Below are positions 34,292 through 43,126 of a DNA stretch of 64,000 nucleotides, piece by piece (within the stretch, counting starts at the first letter, position 1; each line of letters starts with the position of its first letter). Below the pieces are notes generated by a model. It worked only from the letters and a program-made list of their open reading frames with translations, did not search any database and was not told where the DNA came from. Made by a program: the position numbers and the translations under genes. Source of the stretch: Aliiroseovarius sediminilitoris. Its GTDB lineage: Bacteria; Pseudomonadota; Alphaproteobacteria; Rhodobacterales; Rhodobacteraceae. Location of the stretch: contig NZ_FOJB01000001.1 of the NCBI RefSeq assembly GCF_900109955.1, positions 2,604,001 to 2,668,000 of the forward strand, given 5' to 3'.

Positions 34292-34728
34292 TACCCTACA
34301 CCGGCAATGCCTATCGTCTGGTCTTCACTGATCAGGATGCGACATTGCCGGCGCAGGCCCCCGAAGGGCGCTTTCACCATTCTGGTTAATGGGCCATCTA
34401 TACCTCCCTTTCTGTTGAAGGATGCGGCGTCGCGATCGAACGCTATCTGACTCCCGATGACGCACCGCGCCACATTGTGCCGCTTGACGTCACACTTGAC
34501 CGTGTTGCGGACATTCGCGGGCAGTCAGCAGCCTCGGCGGTTTGGCAAGACAAACGGGCCGCCGGTCATCCTGCGCCGACATGGGCATTTTCAGATCACG
34601 CCCGCGCAGATGGTGCGCAAGCATTGATGTATTCCTCGCGTTCGCGCCCGGAACTGACCCATCTGGTCTTGTTCGACACCCGCCCGGCATTGGTGCGAAT
34701 TGCGGGATCGCCAATTCCATTCCCCTGA
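34288..34728 (+). pseudogene. RES-domain (NAD+ phosphorylase toxin-like) gene with one nonsense codon
   Basis: The frame starts at an ATG overlapping the trxB stop (ATGA) and reads [13 protein letters not shown]...APEGRFHHSG, TAA at 34387-34389, then WAIYTSLSVEGCGVAIERYL...RSRPELTHLVLFDTRPAL to TGA at 34728. The pieces are the start, middle and end of a RES domain in one unbroken frame apart from that single TAA, which most simply came from CAA (Gln). RES proteins degrade NAD+ and are normally paired with a Xre-type antitoxin, which I do not see next to it. Confidence 0.82.
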
Positions 34729-34832
34729 TCGTTTACGATCCTGCGCAGCGGCCGTTGCCCATGGGCCACGGTCGGCGATATCACGTGCATTCACGAGTTT
34801 CCGCTTTGCCTTTGCTGCAAACCATGCAATGC

Positions 34833-34846
34833 GTTCACGCGTGAAC
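34833..34846. promoter_or_regulatory. Perfect 14-bp palindrome upstream of the MarR/SAT-APSK frame
   Basis: GTTCACGCGTGAAC is an exact palindrome ending 20 bases before the ATG at 34866. MarR-family proteins bind such sites, and the product of the downstream frame begins with a MarR-like domain, so autoregulation is plausible. Confidence 0.5.
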
Positions 34847-34865
34847 ACTCTTTGAGTCGCAGGCC

Positions 34866-36941
34866 ATGACGTCGCACCTGACAAAAACCAACTCCGCCGA
34901 GGAAGATCAGATCTTCCGCCTTCTGCGCCAGCTTGATCTGGCGCCAGAGGCGTCGCAGCGCGCGACGGCGGCGGCAATTGGTATCTCTCTCGGTCGTCTG
35001 AACGCCCTGCTGCGGTCCGCGGTAGGCCGCAGATTGATCCAGATCGGTGAACGCACCGGGCCGGACAAACGCCAACGCTTCGCCTATGCCATCACTGCAC
35101 AAGGTGCGGCCGAGATGGTGCGGCTTCGAGATCAGTTCCTTGCTCGTAAATTCGCTGAATACGACGCGCTGCACGCCGAACTGACCGGTTCTGCAAGCGG
35201 CCTCTCGCCCATAAAACACAGGACACATCCAATGCAGAACAACCTATCGCCCATCCCCGAGCTTTATGTTTCGTATGAAAGCGCGCAGAAGCTGAAAGTC
35301 GAAGCTGGCAATCTGATCAGCCACGATCTGTCGCCACGCCAGACCTGTGATCTGGAGCTATTGATGAACGGCGGGTTCAACCCGCTGAAAGGATTTCTGA
35401 CCGAAGACGATTACAACGGCGTCGTTGAAAATATGCGCCTGGCCGATGGCACGCTGTGGCCAATGCCGATCACGCTGGACGTATCCGAAGACTTTGCCCA
35501 GACGATCGAACTGGGCCAAGACATCGCGCTGCGCGATCAAGAGGGCGTTATTCTGGCCACGATGACCGTTACCGACCGGTGGGAGCCGAACAAATCCCGC
35601 GAGGCCGAGAAGGTGTTTGGCGCCGATGACGACACGCACCCGGCGGTGAACTATCTGCACAACGTGGCAGGCAAGGTCTATCTGGGTGGGCCGATTGTCG
35701 GCATCCAACAGCCGATCCACTATGATTTCCGTGGCCGTCGCGACACGCCGAACGAGCTGCGGGCTTATTTTCGCAAACTGGGCTGGCGTCGTATCGTGGC
35801 GTTTCAGACCCGCAACCCGCTGCACCGCGCGCATCAGGAACTGACCTTCCGCGCCGCGAAAGAAGCGCAAGCCAACCTGCTGATTCACCCGGTTGTGGGC
35901 ATGACCAAACCAGGTGATATCGACCACTTCACCCGTGTGCGGTGCTACGAGGCCGTGCTGGATCAATACCCCGGCGCGACAACGACGATGAGCCTTCTGA
36001 ACCTTGCCATGCGTATGGCCGGTCCCCGCGAAGCCGTTTGGCACGGGCTGATCCGCAAGAACCACGGCTGCACCCATTTCATCGTCGGCCGTGACCACGC
36101 AGGCCCCGGAAAGAACGCCGCAGGTGACGATTTCTATGGCCCTTATGATGCCCAAGACCTGTTCCGCGTGCATCAGGAAGAAATGGGCATCGAAATGGTC
36201 GACTTCAAACATATGGTCTATGTGCAGGACCGCGCCCAATATGAACCAGCGGATGAAATCACTGACAAGGATGATGTGACGATCCTGAACATCTCGGGCA
36301 CCGAGTTGCGTCGTCGCCTGTCGGAAGGTCTGGAAATCCCGGAATGGTTCAGTTTCCCCGCCGTGGTCGAGGAATTGCGCAAAACCAAGCCGCCGCGCGC
36401 CGAACAGGGCTTCACCGTGTTCTTCACCGGCTTCTCAGGCTCGGGAAAATCGACCATCGCGAACGCCTTGATGGTCAAGCTGATGGAGATGGGCGGGCGC
36501 CCCGTCACGCTTCTGGACGGCGACATCGTGCGTAAGAACCTGTCAAGCGAGTTGGGCTTTTCGAAAGAGCACCGCGACCTGAACATCCGTCGCATCGGCT
36601 ATGTCGCGTCCGAGATCACGAAAAACGGCGGCATCGCCATCTGTGCGCCCATCGCACCCTATGCCACGACGCGGCGTGCAGTGCGCGAGGATGTCGAACA
36701 GTTTGGCGCGTTTGTCGAAGTGCATGTCGCGACCTCGATCGAAGAATGCGAACGCCGTGACCGCAAGGGGCTGTATAAGCTCGCGCGGGAAGGCAAGATC
36801 AAGGAGTTCACCGGCATCTCGGACCCGTATGACGTGCCACAGAACCCCGAGTTGAGCGTCGAGACGGAAAATGTCGACGTGGACAACTGCGCCCACCAGG
36901 TTCTGCTCAAACTGGAAAACATGGGTCTGATCCGGGGATAA
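34866..36941 (+). CDS. MarR-like domain in frame with bifunctional sulfate adenylyltransferase/APS kinase
   Basis: The open frame codes 691 residues. Residues 1-112 resemble a MarR-type winged helix of the EPS-associated kind (EDQIFRLLRQLDLAPEASQRATAAAIGISLGRLNALLRSAVGRRLI). Residues 123-691 are a complete sulfate adenylyltransferase (TRNPLHRAHQEL, VGRDHAGPG) plus APS kinase (GFSGSGKST Walker A, LDGDIVRKNLS). The usual enzyme start is the ATG at 35232 (MQNNLSPIPELYVSYESAQ), which has its own AGGA. So either the proteins are fused or the enzyme starts internally. A one-base change near 35200 would restore a MarR stop. Product: APS and PAPS for sulfur assimilation. Confidence 0.9.
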   Translation: MTSHLTKTNSAEEDQIFRLLRQLDLAPEASQRATAAAIGISLGRLNALLRSAVGRRLIQIGERTGPDKRQRFAYAITAQGAAEMVRLRDQFLARKFAEYDALHAELTGSASGLSPIKHRTHPMQNNLSPIPELYVSYESAQKLKVEAGNLISHDLSPRQTCDLELLMNGGFNPLKGFLTEDDYNGVVENMRLADGTLWPMPITLDVSEDFAQTIELGQDIALRDQEGVILATMTVTDRWEPNKSREAEKVFGADDDTHPAVNYLHNVAGKVYLGGPIVGIQQPIHYDFRGRRDTPNELRAYFRKLGWRRIVAFQTRNPLHRAHQELTFRAAKEAQANLLIHPVVGMTKPGDIDHFTRVRCYEAVLDQYPGATTTMSLLNLAMRMAGPREAVWHGLIRKNHGCTHFIVGRDHAGPGKNAAGDDFYGPYDAQDLFRVHQEEMGIEMVDFKHMVYVQDRAQYEPADEITDKDDVTILNISGTELRRRLSEGLEIPEWFSFPAVVEELRKTKPPRAEQGFTVFFTGFSGSGKSTIANALMVKLMEMGGRPVTLLDGDIVRKNLSSELGFSKEHRDLNIRRIGYVASEITKNGGIAICAPIAPYATTRRAVREDVEQFGAFVEVHVATSIEECERRDRKGLYKLAREGKIKEFTGISDPYDVPQNPELSVETENVDVDNCAHQVLLKLENMGLIRG
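35220..35234 (+). promoter_or_regulatory. Internal ribosome-binding site and start of SAT/APSK
   Basis: AGGA at 35220-35223 followed eight bases later by ATG (35232). The protein from this ATG matches the full length of known bifunctional SAT/APSK enzymes (569 residues), so it can be made separately even if read-through from the MarR-like frame also occurs. Confidence 0.6.
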
Positions 36942-36959
36942 ACCCACCAATAAGAACGC

Positions 36960-36988
36960 AAAAACCCGGGGCATGTCCCCGGGTTTTT
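36960..36988. terminator. Terminator after SAT/APSK gene
   Basis: AAAAACCCGGGG (36960-36971) and CCCCGGGTTTTT (36977-36988) form a perfect 12-pair stem with a five-base loop and T/A runs on both sides. It ends the sulfate-activation transcript and could also serve the DUF1150 gene coming from the right. Confidence 0.92.
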
Positions 36989-37013
36989 CATTGGTTCATG
37001 TGCCCGGCTTGGA

Positions 37014-37253
37014 TCAGTGAATCGAGACCGGCGAAAAATCATTCTGGCGGGCCAACGCATAGGCTAGATCGCGATCAACGACCAAGGCCAGTTGCTCTCC
37101 GTCTTCGCGGTGCACGGCATAGAGCGTGTCAGCCCCATCGGCTTGCGCGCGTGCTTCGTCCTGAATGGCATCGGGCAAATCGGCAATCGCGACAGCTTTG
37201 ACATAGACGATGTTGCCAATCTCGGATTGGCCAAATGGCAGTTTGTAATTCAT
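37014..37253 (-). CDS. DUF1150 family protein
   Basis: 79 residues (MNYKLPFGQSEIGNIVYVKAVAIADLPDAIQ...LYAVHREDGEQLALVVDRDLAYALARQNDFSPVSIH). The ending LYAVH..DG..LALV.DR..AFA.AR is typical of DUF1150, a small alphaproteobacterial family found behind Hsp20 genes. It lies four bases after the Hsp20 gene in the same direction, so it probably shares its heat-inducible promoter. Function unknown. Confidence 0.88.
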   Translation of the reverse strand: MNYKLPFGQSEIGNIVYVKAVAIADLPDAIQDEARAQADGADTLYAVHREDGEQLALVVDRDLAYALARQNDFSPVSIH

Positions 37254-37257
37254 CAGT

Positions 37258-37671
37258 TCACCCCTTCTTGATCTTAATCGTCTGCACAAGACGCTCAGGC
37301 TCGGCGCGTTCAAGATCGATATGCAGCAGCCCGTTTTCCGTGCGCGCGCCTCTGACATCCACGCCATCGGCCAACACGAAACTTTTCATGAACTGGCGAC
37401 CAGCGATGCCACGGTGCAAAAACACACGCTCCTGACCATCGTCGCGTTGCGCACCCCGGATCACCAGTTTTGCATTCTCAACCGTGATCGACAGATCGTC
37501 ATCCGCGAACCCCGCCACCGCAAGCGTGATGCGATAGGCCCGGTCACTGACCTGTTCAATATTGAAAGGGGGATAGCCGTCCTTACCCGATTTCGCAGCC
37601 TGTTCGACCATACGCTCAAGCTGTTCAAAGCCCAGCAGAAAGGGATGAGTTCCCAAGTTCATCTTTGTCAT
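37258..37671 (-). CDS. Small heat-shock protein Hsp20 (IbpA type)
   Basis: 137 residues. The alpha-crystallin domain spans about residues 35-125 (YPPFNIEQVSDRAYRITLAVAGFADDDLSITVENAKLVIRGAQ) with IAGRQFMKSFVLADGVDV and the C-terminal I-x-I anchor (IKIKK). It holds unfolding proteins for refolding. The ATG at 37671 begins the family MTKMNLGTHPF. A sigma-32-type promoter lies upstream at 37731-37759. Confidence 0.95.
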   Translation of the reverse strand: MTKMNLGTHPFLLGFEQLERMVEQAAKSGKDGYPPFNIEQVSDRAYRITLAVAGFADDDLSITVENAKLVIRGAQRDDGQERVFLHRGIAGRQFMKSFVLADGVDVRGARTENGLLHIDLERAEPERLVQTIKIKKG

Positions 37672-37730
37672 CGACACGTCCTTGAATAAGCGACACGTTT
37701 GCGGGCCCCACGCAGGCGACCCTGCGAAAA

Positions 37731-37759
37731 ATATGGGGGCTCGGCCAAAGGGTTGCAAG
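37731..37759 (-). promoter_or_regulatory. Sigma-32 (RpoH) type promoter of hsp20
   Basis: On the minus strand CTTGCAA (37759-37753), a 13-base spacer and CCCCCATAT (37739-37731) match the heat-shock pattern CTTGAAA-N11-15-CCCCAT-T closely. It is 60 bases upstream of the hsp20 start. Confidence 0.72.
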
Positions 37760-37839
37760 AGGCGGCTTTTCCTTGGCCTTGGTCCCCGCTTGACGTTAAA
37801 CTGCCGCTGCACGCGCCCCAGAAAGAACGATCTGCATAG

Positions 37840-38058
37840 ATGAGCAACGCAAAAGAGATGAAGACCGAAGATGTGCTTCGTGTGGAGCTTGAAGTCTTTC
37901 GCGCCGAGCACCGGGATCTGGACGACGCCATTCACGCATTGGAAGAACGTGGCATGGCCGATCAGTTACAACTGCGGCGGCTGAAGAAGCAGAAGCTGGC
38001 GTTGAAGGACAAGATCGCCCGGATCGAGGACAAACTGACACCGGACATCATTGCCTGA
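37840..38058 (+). CDS. DUF465 (YdcH-like) protein
   Basis: 72 residues: short helical hairpin with LRVELEVFRAEHRDLDDAIHALEERG and LQLRRLKKQKLALKDKIARIEDKLTPDIIA. The HRxLD and LKKxKLxLKDxI motifs are those of DUF465, a small coiled-coil family common in Proteobacteria. Divergent from hsp20, upstream of purE. Function unknown. Confidence 0.9.
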   Translation: MSNAKEMKTEDVLRVELEVFRAEHRDLDDAIHALEERGMADQLQLRRLKKQKLALKDKIARIEDKLTPDIIA

Positions 38059-38112
38059 TTGCATCGCGCGCCCTTCCCCTTATAAAGCGGGCTTCCAAGA
38101 CACGAGGTCACT

Positions 38113-38601
38113 ATGACAGATGTGAAAGTCGGGATCATTATGGGCAGCCAATCGGACTGGCCCACGATGAAAGAAGCCGCCACCATTCTCGATGAACTCG
38201 GCGTTGCGTATGAGGCAAAGATTGTCTCGGCGCACCGCACCCCGGATCGACTTTGGGACTATGGCAAGACCGCGGCCGATCGAGGCCTTCATGTCATCAT
38301 CGCAGGGGCCGGTGGGGCAGCGCATCTGCCCGGCATGATGGCGTCGAAAACGCGTGTGCCTGTTGTTGGGGTGCCTATCCAAACTCGCGCCTTGTCTGGT
38401 GTAGACAGCTTGTATTCCATCGTGCAGATGCCGAAGGGTTTTCCGGTCGCAACAATGGCCATAGGCGCGGCTGGTGCTGCAAATGCTGGGCTGATGGCAG
38501 CTGGTATCCTTGCGCTGTCGGACCCGGCCCTTGCACAGCGTCTTGATGCGTGGCGCGCCGCGCTGTCTGCGTCGATCCCGGAAGAGCCACAAGATGACTA
38601 A
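38113..38601 (+). CDS. purE: 5-(carboxyamino)imidazole ribonucleotide mutase
   Basis: 162 residues. [33 protein letters not shown] and [22 protein letters not shown] are the class I PurE motifs. It converts N5-CAIR to CAIR in purine synthesis. It overlaps purK by eight bases. Confidence 0.96.
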   Translation: MTDVKVGIIMGSQSDWPTMKEAATILDELGVAYEAKIVSAHRTPDRLWDYGKTAADRGLHVIIAGAGGAAHLPGMMASKTRVPVVGVPIQTRALSGVDSLYSIVQMPKGFPVATMAIGAAGAANAGLMAAGILALSDPALAQRLDAWRAALSASIPEEPQDD

Positions 38602-39670
38602 GCCCCTGCCCATTGGGTCCACAATTGGAATTCTTGGCGGTGGCCAACTGGGACGGATGTTGTCGGTCGCGGCCTCTCGTCTTGGCTTCAAGACCCATAT
38701 CTTTGAACCGGGTGCGAACCCGCCCGCCGGGCAGGTTGCAGACCGCCTGACCACCGCCGAATACGACGACACCGCCGCGCTTGAGGCGTTCGCCGCATCT
38801 GTCGACGTTATCACCTACGAGTTCGAGAACATCCCGACCACTGCGCTGGATGTGCTGGAGCAGCACCGCACCATTCGTCCGGGCCGCGAATCGCTGCGCA
38901 TCAGTCAGGATCGACTGACCGAAAAGGACTTCCTGTCCGGTCTTGGATTGCGCGTAGCCCCATATGAAAAGGTCGAGACGGTTAACGACCTGAAGAAAGC
39001 AATTGAACTGGTCGGAACTCCGTCGATCCTGAAAACACGACGCTTTGGATATGACGGAAAAGGACAATCCCGCATCATGTCCGACGATCAGGCGGACCAA
39101 GCCTTTTCCGATATACAGGGCGCGCCTTCGGTTCTGGAAGGTTTTGTAGAGTTCAGCCATGAAGTCAGTGTCATCGCGGCCCGCAGCGCCGATGGTAAGG
39201 TTGCCTGCTTTGACCCCGGAGAAAACGTGCACAAGGATGGGATCCTTGCCACGACGACGGTGCCCGCGCGACTGACAAGTGCTCAACGCACCGACGCGGT
39301 GTTGCTGGCCGCGAACATCCTGAACGCGCTGGATTACGTCGGCGTCATGGGTGTTGAGATTTTCGTTACCCATCAAGGCCTTATCGTCAACGAGGTCGCC
39401 CCGCGCGTTCACAATTCCGGCCACTGGACTCAGCAGGGATGCAGCGTGGATCAGTTCGAGCAGCATATTCGTGCCGTTGTCGGTTGGCCCTTGGGGGACG
39501 GCAGTCGCTATGCGGATGTGGTGATGGAGAACCTGATCGGTGACGACATGGACCGGGTTCCAGAAATTGCCGGTGAGCGAAACGCTTCACTGCATCTCTA
39601 TGGCAAGGCCGAGGCGAAACCGGGCCGGAAGATGGGCCACGTGAACCGAGTGACAACAGGGCCGAAATAG
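38594..39670 (+). CDS. purK: 5-(carboxyamino)imidazole ribonucleotide synthase
   Basis: 358 residues, ATP-grasp fold. It has [31 protein letters not shown] and [14 protein letters not shown]. It makes N5-CAIR from AIR, bicarbonate and ATP, the step before PurE. The ATG at 38594 begins eight bases before the purE stop. Longer frames upstream overlap purE. Confidence 0.95.
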   Translation: MTKPLPIGSTIGILGGGQLGRMLSVAASRLGFKTHIFEPGANPPAGQVADRLTTAEYDDTAALEAFAASVDVITYEFENIPTTALDVLEQHRTIRPGRESLRISQDRLTEKDFLSGLGLRVAPYEKVETVNDLKKAIELVGTPSILKTRRFGYDGKGQSRIMSDDQADQAFSDIQGAPSVLEGFVEFSHEVSVIAARSADGKVACFDPGENVHKDGILATTTVPARLTSAQRTDAVLLAANILNALDYVGVMGVEIFVTHQGLIVNEVAPRVHNSGHWTQQGCSVDQFEQHIRAVVGWPLGDGSRYADVVMENLIGDDMDRVPEIAGERNASLHLYGKAEAKPGRKMGHVNRVTTGPK

Positions 39671-39908
39671 AACATCTGCAACATACCGCGTGACCGACGC
39701 CCCACCAACGCGTCCTTTTCATTATCGGCAAAGTACAAGCGGCCACGGATGTATGATGCACCAGCGGTTCCCGTGATAGATGAACCACAAATTTGCAAAG
39801 CAGACATTGCCACCTCGCCACACTAGATATGTCACAAAATTTTGTTTCATACCCCAAGTTTTGTGGCTAAAGAACAACTGTCTTTGTGCTATTTGCTGGT
39901 GGATTATC

Positions 39909-40634
39909 ATGTGTCGCAGTTCTTATTTTTCCAAATCCTTCGCCTGTCTTTCCCTGGTGCTGGCGTCCCACACGGCCTCTGCCGGAAATCTGTCAGACCC
40001 GGTCGTTGAAGCGCCGGTCCAGAATTTCGCAACTGACCAAAGTCCGTTCTGGGAAGGCGTATATGTCGGGGGCACGCTGGGCTATAATTTCAGCGGTGGG
40101 GATCGCATTGGCGTCACGCAGGGATCGGGCAACAGCTTCAACCTTGGAAAATACGAAAACAGCGGTTGGGTCGGCAGTCTGCGCGCAGGCTATCGCTGGC
40201 AGTTGGACCGCTGGGTGTTCGGCCCCGAACTGGCCGTCGAAGGTGGGATGATCGAGGATGCGTTCAACGCCAACGGCTATAGCGGGACAACATCCATGAA
40301 CCACGCGCTGTCGGTTCGCCTGAAGGCGGGTTATGTCTGGCCGGTTCTGAACTCCGTCGTCTATGGCACGGTTGGCTTATCTCGCGCCGAGTTCGATTAC
40401 AGCGTTATGGGAACGGGATCATCGGGACCGATTGCCATCAACGAAACCTACGCCACGAATGGATACATTCTGGGCGTCGGGATCGAGCAGCCGCTGACCA
40501 AGCGCCTGTCGATCACGGGTGAGTATGAATACATGAACTATGGAAAAGATACGCTATCAGATGGGTTGGGCAACAACACGCTTGCGACACCTTTGTTCCA
40601 TAGCGTCAAGGTTGGCCTGAACCTGCGATTCTGA
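39909..40634 (+). CDS. Outer-membrane beta-barrel protein (porin family)
   Basis: 241 residues with a signal peptide (to about SHTASAG). The mature part alternates aromatic beta strands: WEGVYVGGTLGYNFSGGD, GWVGSLRAGYRWQLDRWVFGPELAVEGG, and ends in SVKVGLNLRF, the terminal Phe expected of a barrel strand. It resembles the Omp25/31-type eight-strand family. The upstream 238 bases are AT-richer and contain the palindrome ACAAAATTTTGT (39834-39845). The start at 39909 follows GGTGGA. Confidence 0.88.
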   Translation: MCRSSYFSKSFACLSLVLASHTASAGNLSDPVVEAPVQNFATDQSPFWEGVYVGGTLGYNFSGGDRIGVTQGSGNSFNLGKYENSGWVGSLRAGYRWQLDRWVFGPELAVEGGMIEDAFNANGYSGTTSMNHALSVRLKAGYVWPVLNSVVYGTVGLSRAEFDYSVMGTGSSGPIAINETYATNGYILGVGIEQPLTKRLSITGEYEYMNYGKDTLSDGLGNNTLATPLFHSVKVGLNLRF

Positions 40635-40662
40635 CCAGCCAGATAGCCCGTCCGGCGAAGGG

Positions 40663-41148
40663 TCAGGCACTGCGTCGAAACGGGCGCATGAATGCGCCAA
40701 GGATCAACGACACCAGAAGCCATCCCCCGACAAAGCCGATACCGGCACAAAGCAAGCCATCGGCGGTTACAGGGATGGCAGGGCGGAAATCTTCCCACGT
40801 GCGTTTGGCCAAATCAGTGTCGCGGAAGTGCCAGACCTTCGCCAATCGCGCCAGGGGTTCGGTGCCTTTGAGCGCGGTGTAGGCGGAATCCAAACGCTCA
40901 TAGCGCGTGAAGTTGCGTTTCATCTGGTCGCGCAAATTGTCCTGAAAGCTGGTGCCCCCCATATTCCGAAGGGCTTCGTCACGGGTATATCCGGCGGCCT
41001 GTGCCGTCAATTCGAACCCAGCAGTCACGATCTTCAACTCGGTCCGTGCGCCCGCAAGACGCTGCATGTATTGCTGTGTGAACTCGGGAAACTGGCTCAT
41101 CACCACGGCACCCGCGAAGCCGCCTATCATTGCCAAAGTCCGGATCAT
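40663..41148 (-). CDS. DUF2937 family membrane protein
   Basis: 161 residues with helices at both ends (MIRTLAMIGGFAGAVVMSQFPEF and GLLCAGIGFVGGWLLVSLILGAF) and a helical extracytoplasmic middle (FTQQYMQRLAGARTEL). This is the DUF2937 layout. Between the OMP and proS genes; function unknown. Confidence 0.85.
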   Translation of the reverse strand: MIRTLAMIGGFAGAVVMSQFPEFTQQYMQRLAGARTELKIVTAGFELTAQAAGYTRDEALRNMGGTSFQDNLRDQMKRNFTRYERLDSAYTALKGTEPLARLAKVWHFRDTDLAKRTWEDFRPAIPVTADGLLCAGIGFVGGWLLVSLILGAFMRPFRRSA

Positions 41149-41282
41149 TGCATCACCTGCTCGTTTGTTATTTATCCTCAGCCTTCCAAAGCCAAGGGGT
41201 CAGGTCAAGTCGCGCCGCCACAGCGCCTTCAAAAAACGGCACACCAACGTGGCACGCCGTTTCTTGCAGAGATCCGATTGGA

Positions 41283-42635
41283 TCAGAGACCGCGCACGTG
41301 GTGCGGTTCAAAAATCTTGATCACCTTCGCCACAGCCGCGTCCGGCGTCAGGTCTTCGCTTGCGCCTGTGCGGCGGCAGGTCAGTTCGACCACACCATTC
41401 TTCAGTCCCCGCGGTCCCACGGTGATGCGCCAGGGCAAGCCAATCAGGTCCATCGTCGCAAACTTACCGCCTGCGCGTTCATTGCGGTCGTCATAAAGCG
41501 GTTCCAGTCCGGCATTGGACAGTTGCTTATACAACGCTTCGCAGGCCGCGTCGGCTTCGTCGTCGCCTTGCTTCAGGTTGACGATCCCGCAGTGGAACGG
41601 CGTCACACCTTCGGGCCAGATGATGCCCTTGTCGTCATGGCTGGCCTCGATGATCGCGCCCAACAGGCGGCTGACACCAATGCCATGCGAACCCATGTGA
41701 ACCGGCACCTGGTTTTGATCCTTGTCGACAACTGTCGCGCCCAGTTTGTCGGAATAGGTGGTGCCGAAATAGAAGATCTGCCCCACTTCGATCCCGCGTG
41801 CGACGCGACGGCGATCTTCGGGCACCTTATCGAACTCGGCGGCGTCATGGGTTTCGTCTGTGCGGGCATAGCGCGACGTGAATTCGTCCATAACGCCCTG
41901 ACATTGCGCCACATTGTCATAGTCGATGTCGCGGTCGCCAAAGGTCAGGTCAGTGACTTCACTGTCATAGAACACCTCGCTTTCGCCCGTGTCGGCCAAC
42001 ACAAGGAATTCGTGCGTATAGTCGCCCCCGATCGGACCGCTATCGGCGCGCATTGGGATGGCTTGCAGGCCCATCCGCTCATAGGTGCGCAGATAGCTGA
42101 CCAAATGGCGGTTATAGGCGTGTAGCGCATCCTCTTTCGTCAGGTCGAAGTTATAGCCGTCTTTCATGTAGAACTCGCGGCCACGCATAACGCCGAAGCG
42201 TGGGCGGATCTCATCGCGGAACTTCCACTGTATTTGATACATGGTCAGTGGCAGGTCTTTGTAGGAGTTCACATGCGCACGGAAGATATCTGTGATCATC
42301 TCTTCTGCCGTGGGCGAAAACAGCATGTCGCGCCCATGTCGATCCTGCATCCGCAGCATTTCCTCGCCATAGCCGTCATAGCGTCCACTTTCGCGCCACA
42401 GGTCTGCGGACTGAATGGTCGGCATCAACATCGGGATGTGGCCCGCGCGGATTTGCTCCTCGTGCACAATGTTTTCTATCTTGCGCAAGACTTTGAAGCC
42501 CAGCGGCAACCAGGAATAGATACCGGCAGATTGCTGTTTGATCATACCAGCACGCAGCATGTAGCGGTGCGAAACGATTTGCGCCTCGGAAGGGGTTTCC
42601 TTCAGAACGGGCAGAAAATAGCGAGACAGGCGCAT
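41283..42635 (-). CDS. proS: Prolyl-tRNA synthetase (short, no editing insert)
   Basis: 450 residues, class II aminoacyl-tRNA synthetase. Motif 2 [23 protein letters not shown] and motif 3 [12 protein letters not shown] are present, and the anticodon-binding C-terminal domain closes the protein. The alphaproteobacterial form lacks the editing (INS) domain between motifs 2 and 3 found in E. coli-type enzymes (about 570 residues), so mischarged Ala-tRNA-Pro editing would need a separate protein. Confidence 0.96.
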   Translation of the reverse strand: MRLSRYFLPVLKETPSEAQIVSHRYMLRAGMIKQQSAGIYSWLPLGFKVLRKIENIVHEEQIRAGHIPMLMPTIQSADLWRESGRYDGYGEEMLRMQDRHGRDMLFSPTAEEMITDIFRAHVNSYKDLPLTMYQIQWKFRDEIRPRFGVMRGREFYMKDGYNFDLTKEDALHAYNRHLVSYLRTYERMGLQAIPMRADSGPIGGDYTHEFLVLADTGESEVFYDSEVTDLTFGDRDIDYDNVAQCQGVMDEFTSRYARTDETHDAAEFDKVPEDRRRVARGIEVGQIFYFGTTYSDKLGATVVDKDQNQVPVHMGSHGIGVSRLLGAIIEASHDDKGIIWPEGVTPFHCGIVNLKQGDDEADAACEALYKQLSNAGLEPLYDDRNERAGGKFATMDLIGLPWRITVGPRGLKNGVVELTCRRTGASEDLTPDAAVAKVIKIFEPHHVRGL

Positions 42636-42767
42636 GGGGACCTCTGTTCAATCACGAAAACGTCCCATGCGGTCTATGACATCAACGCGGGCGGGGCAAT
42701 CATACAATGGTTTGCGGGCTGGTTTTCACGTGGGGTGACGGTGGCCCGGAACGGCATCGAAGGTCCG

Positions 42768-42956
42768 CTAGATCGACCCCCCGACACTAATCGTTATCTT
42801 GGTGTCCTGATCCGGGGATATATCGCCATCTTTATAGGTGACGCCTGCCCGGGTTTCGCCAGAAAAGGTGATCCCCGGTTCGCGAGGTTCATATTCATTA
42901 CCCGTACAAGCCGACAGCAAAACACTTGCAAGGCTGATCGCAAGAACAACGCGCAT
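42768..42956 (-). CDS. Small lipoprotein
   Basis: 62 residues. A lipoprotein signal (MRVVLAISLASVLLSAC) gives a mature start at Cys17; the rest is NEYEPREPGITFSGETRAGVTYKDGDISPDQDTKITISVGGSI, with no recognised domain. AAGGAG precedes the ATG at 42956. A longer frame upstream to 43115 is the reading of intergenic sequence. Confidence 0.75.
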   Translation of the reverse strand: MRVVLAISLASVLLSACTGNEYEPREPGITFSGETRAGVTYKDGDISPDQDTKITISVGGSI

Positions 42957-43126
42957 TGGGAACTCCTTTGATATGCCGGACACCATCAATGCAGCCAATA
43001 ATTCACCCAATACGCAACCGGAGCAAGAGCGAACTTGTCCGCTGGCTGATTGCAGCCATCCAAGACCTGCACTTGAATTGCCCTCCAAGCTGGGCGACAT
43101 AGAGAGCAGCATCAAAAGGAGCCGAA

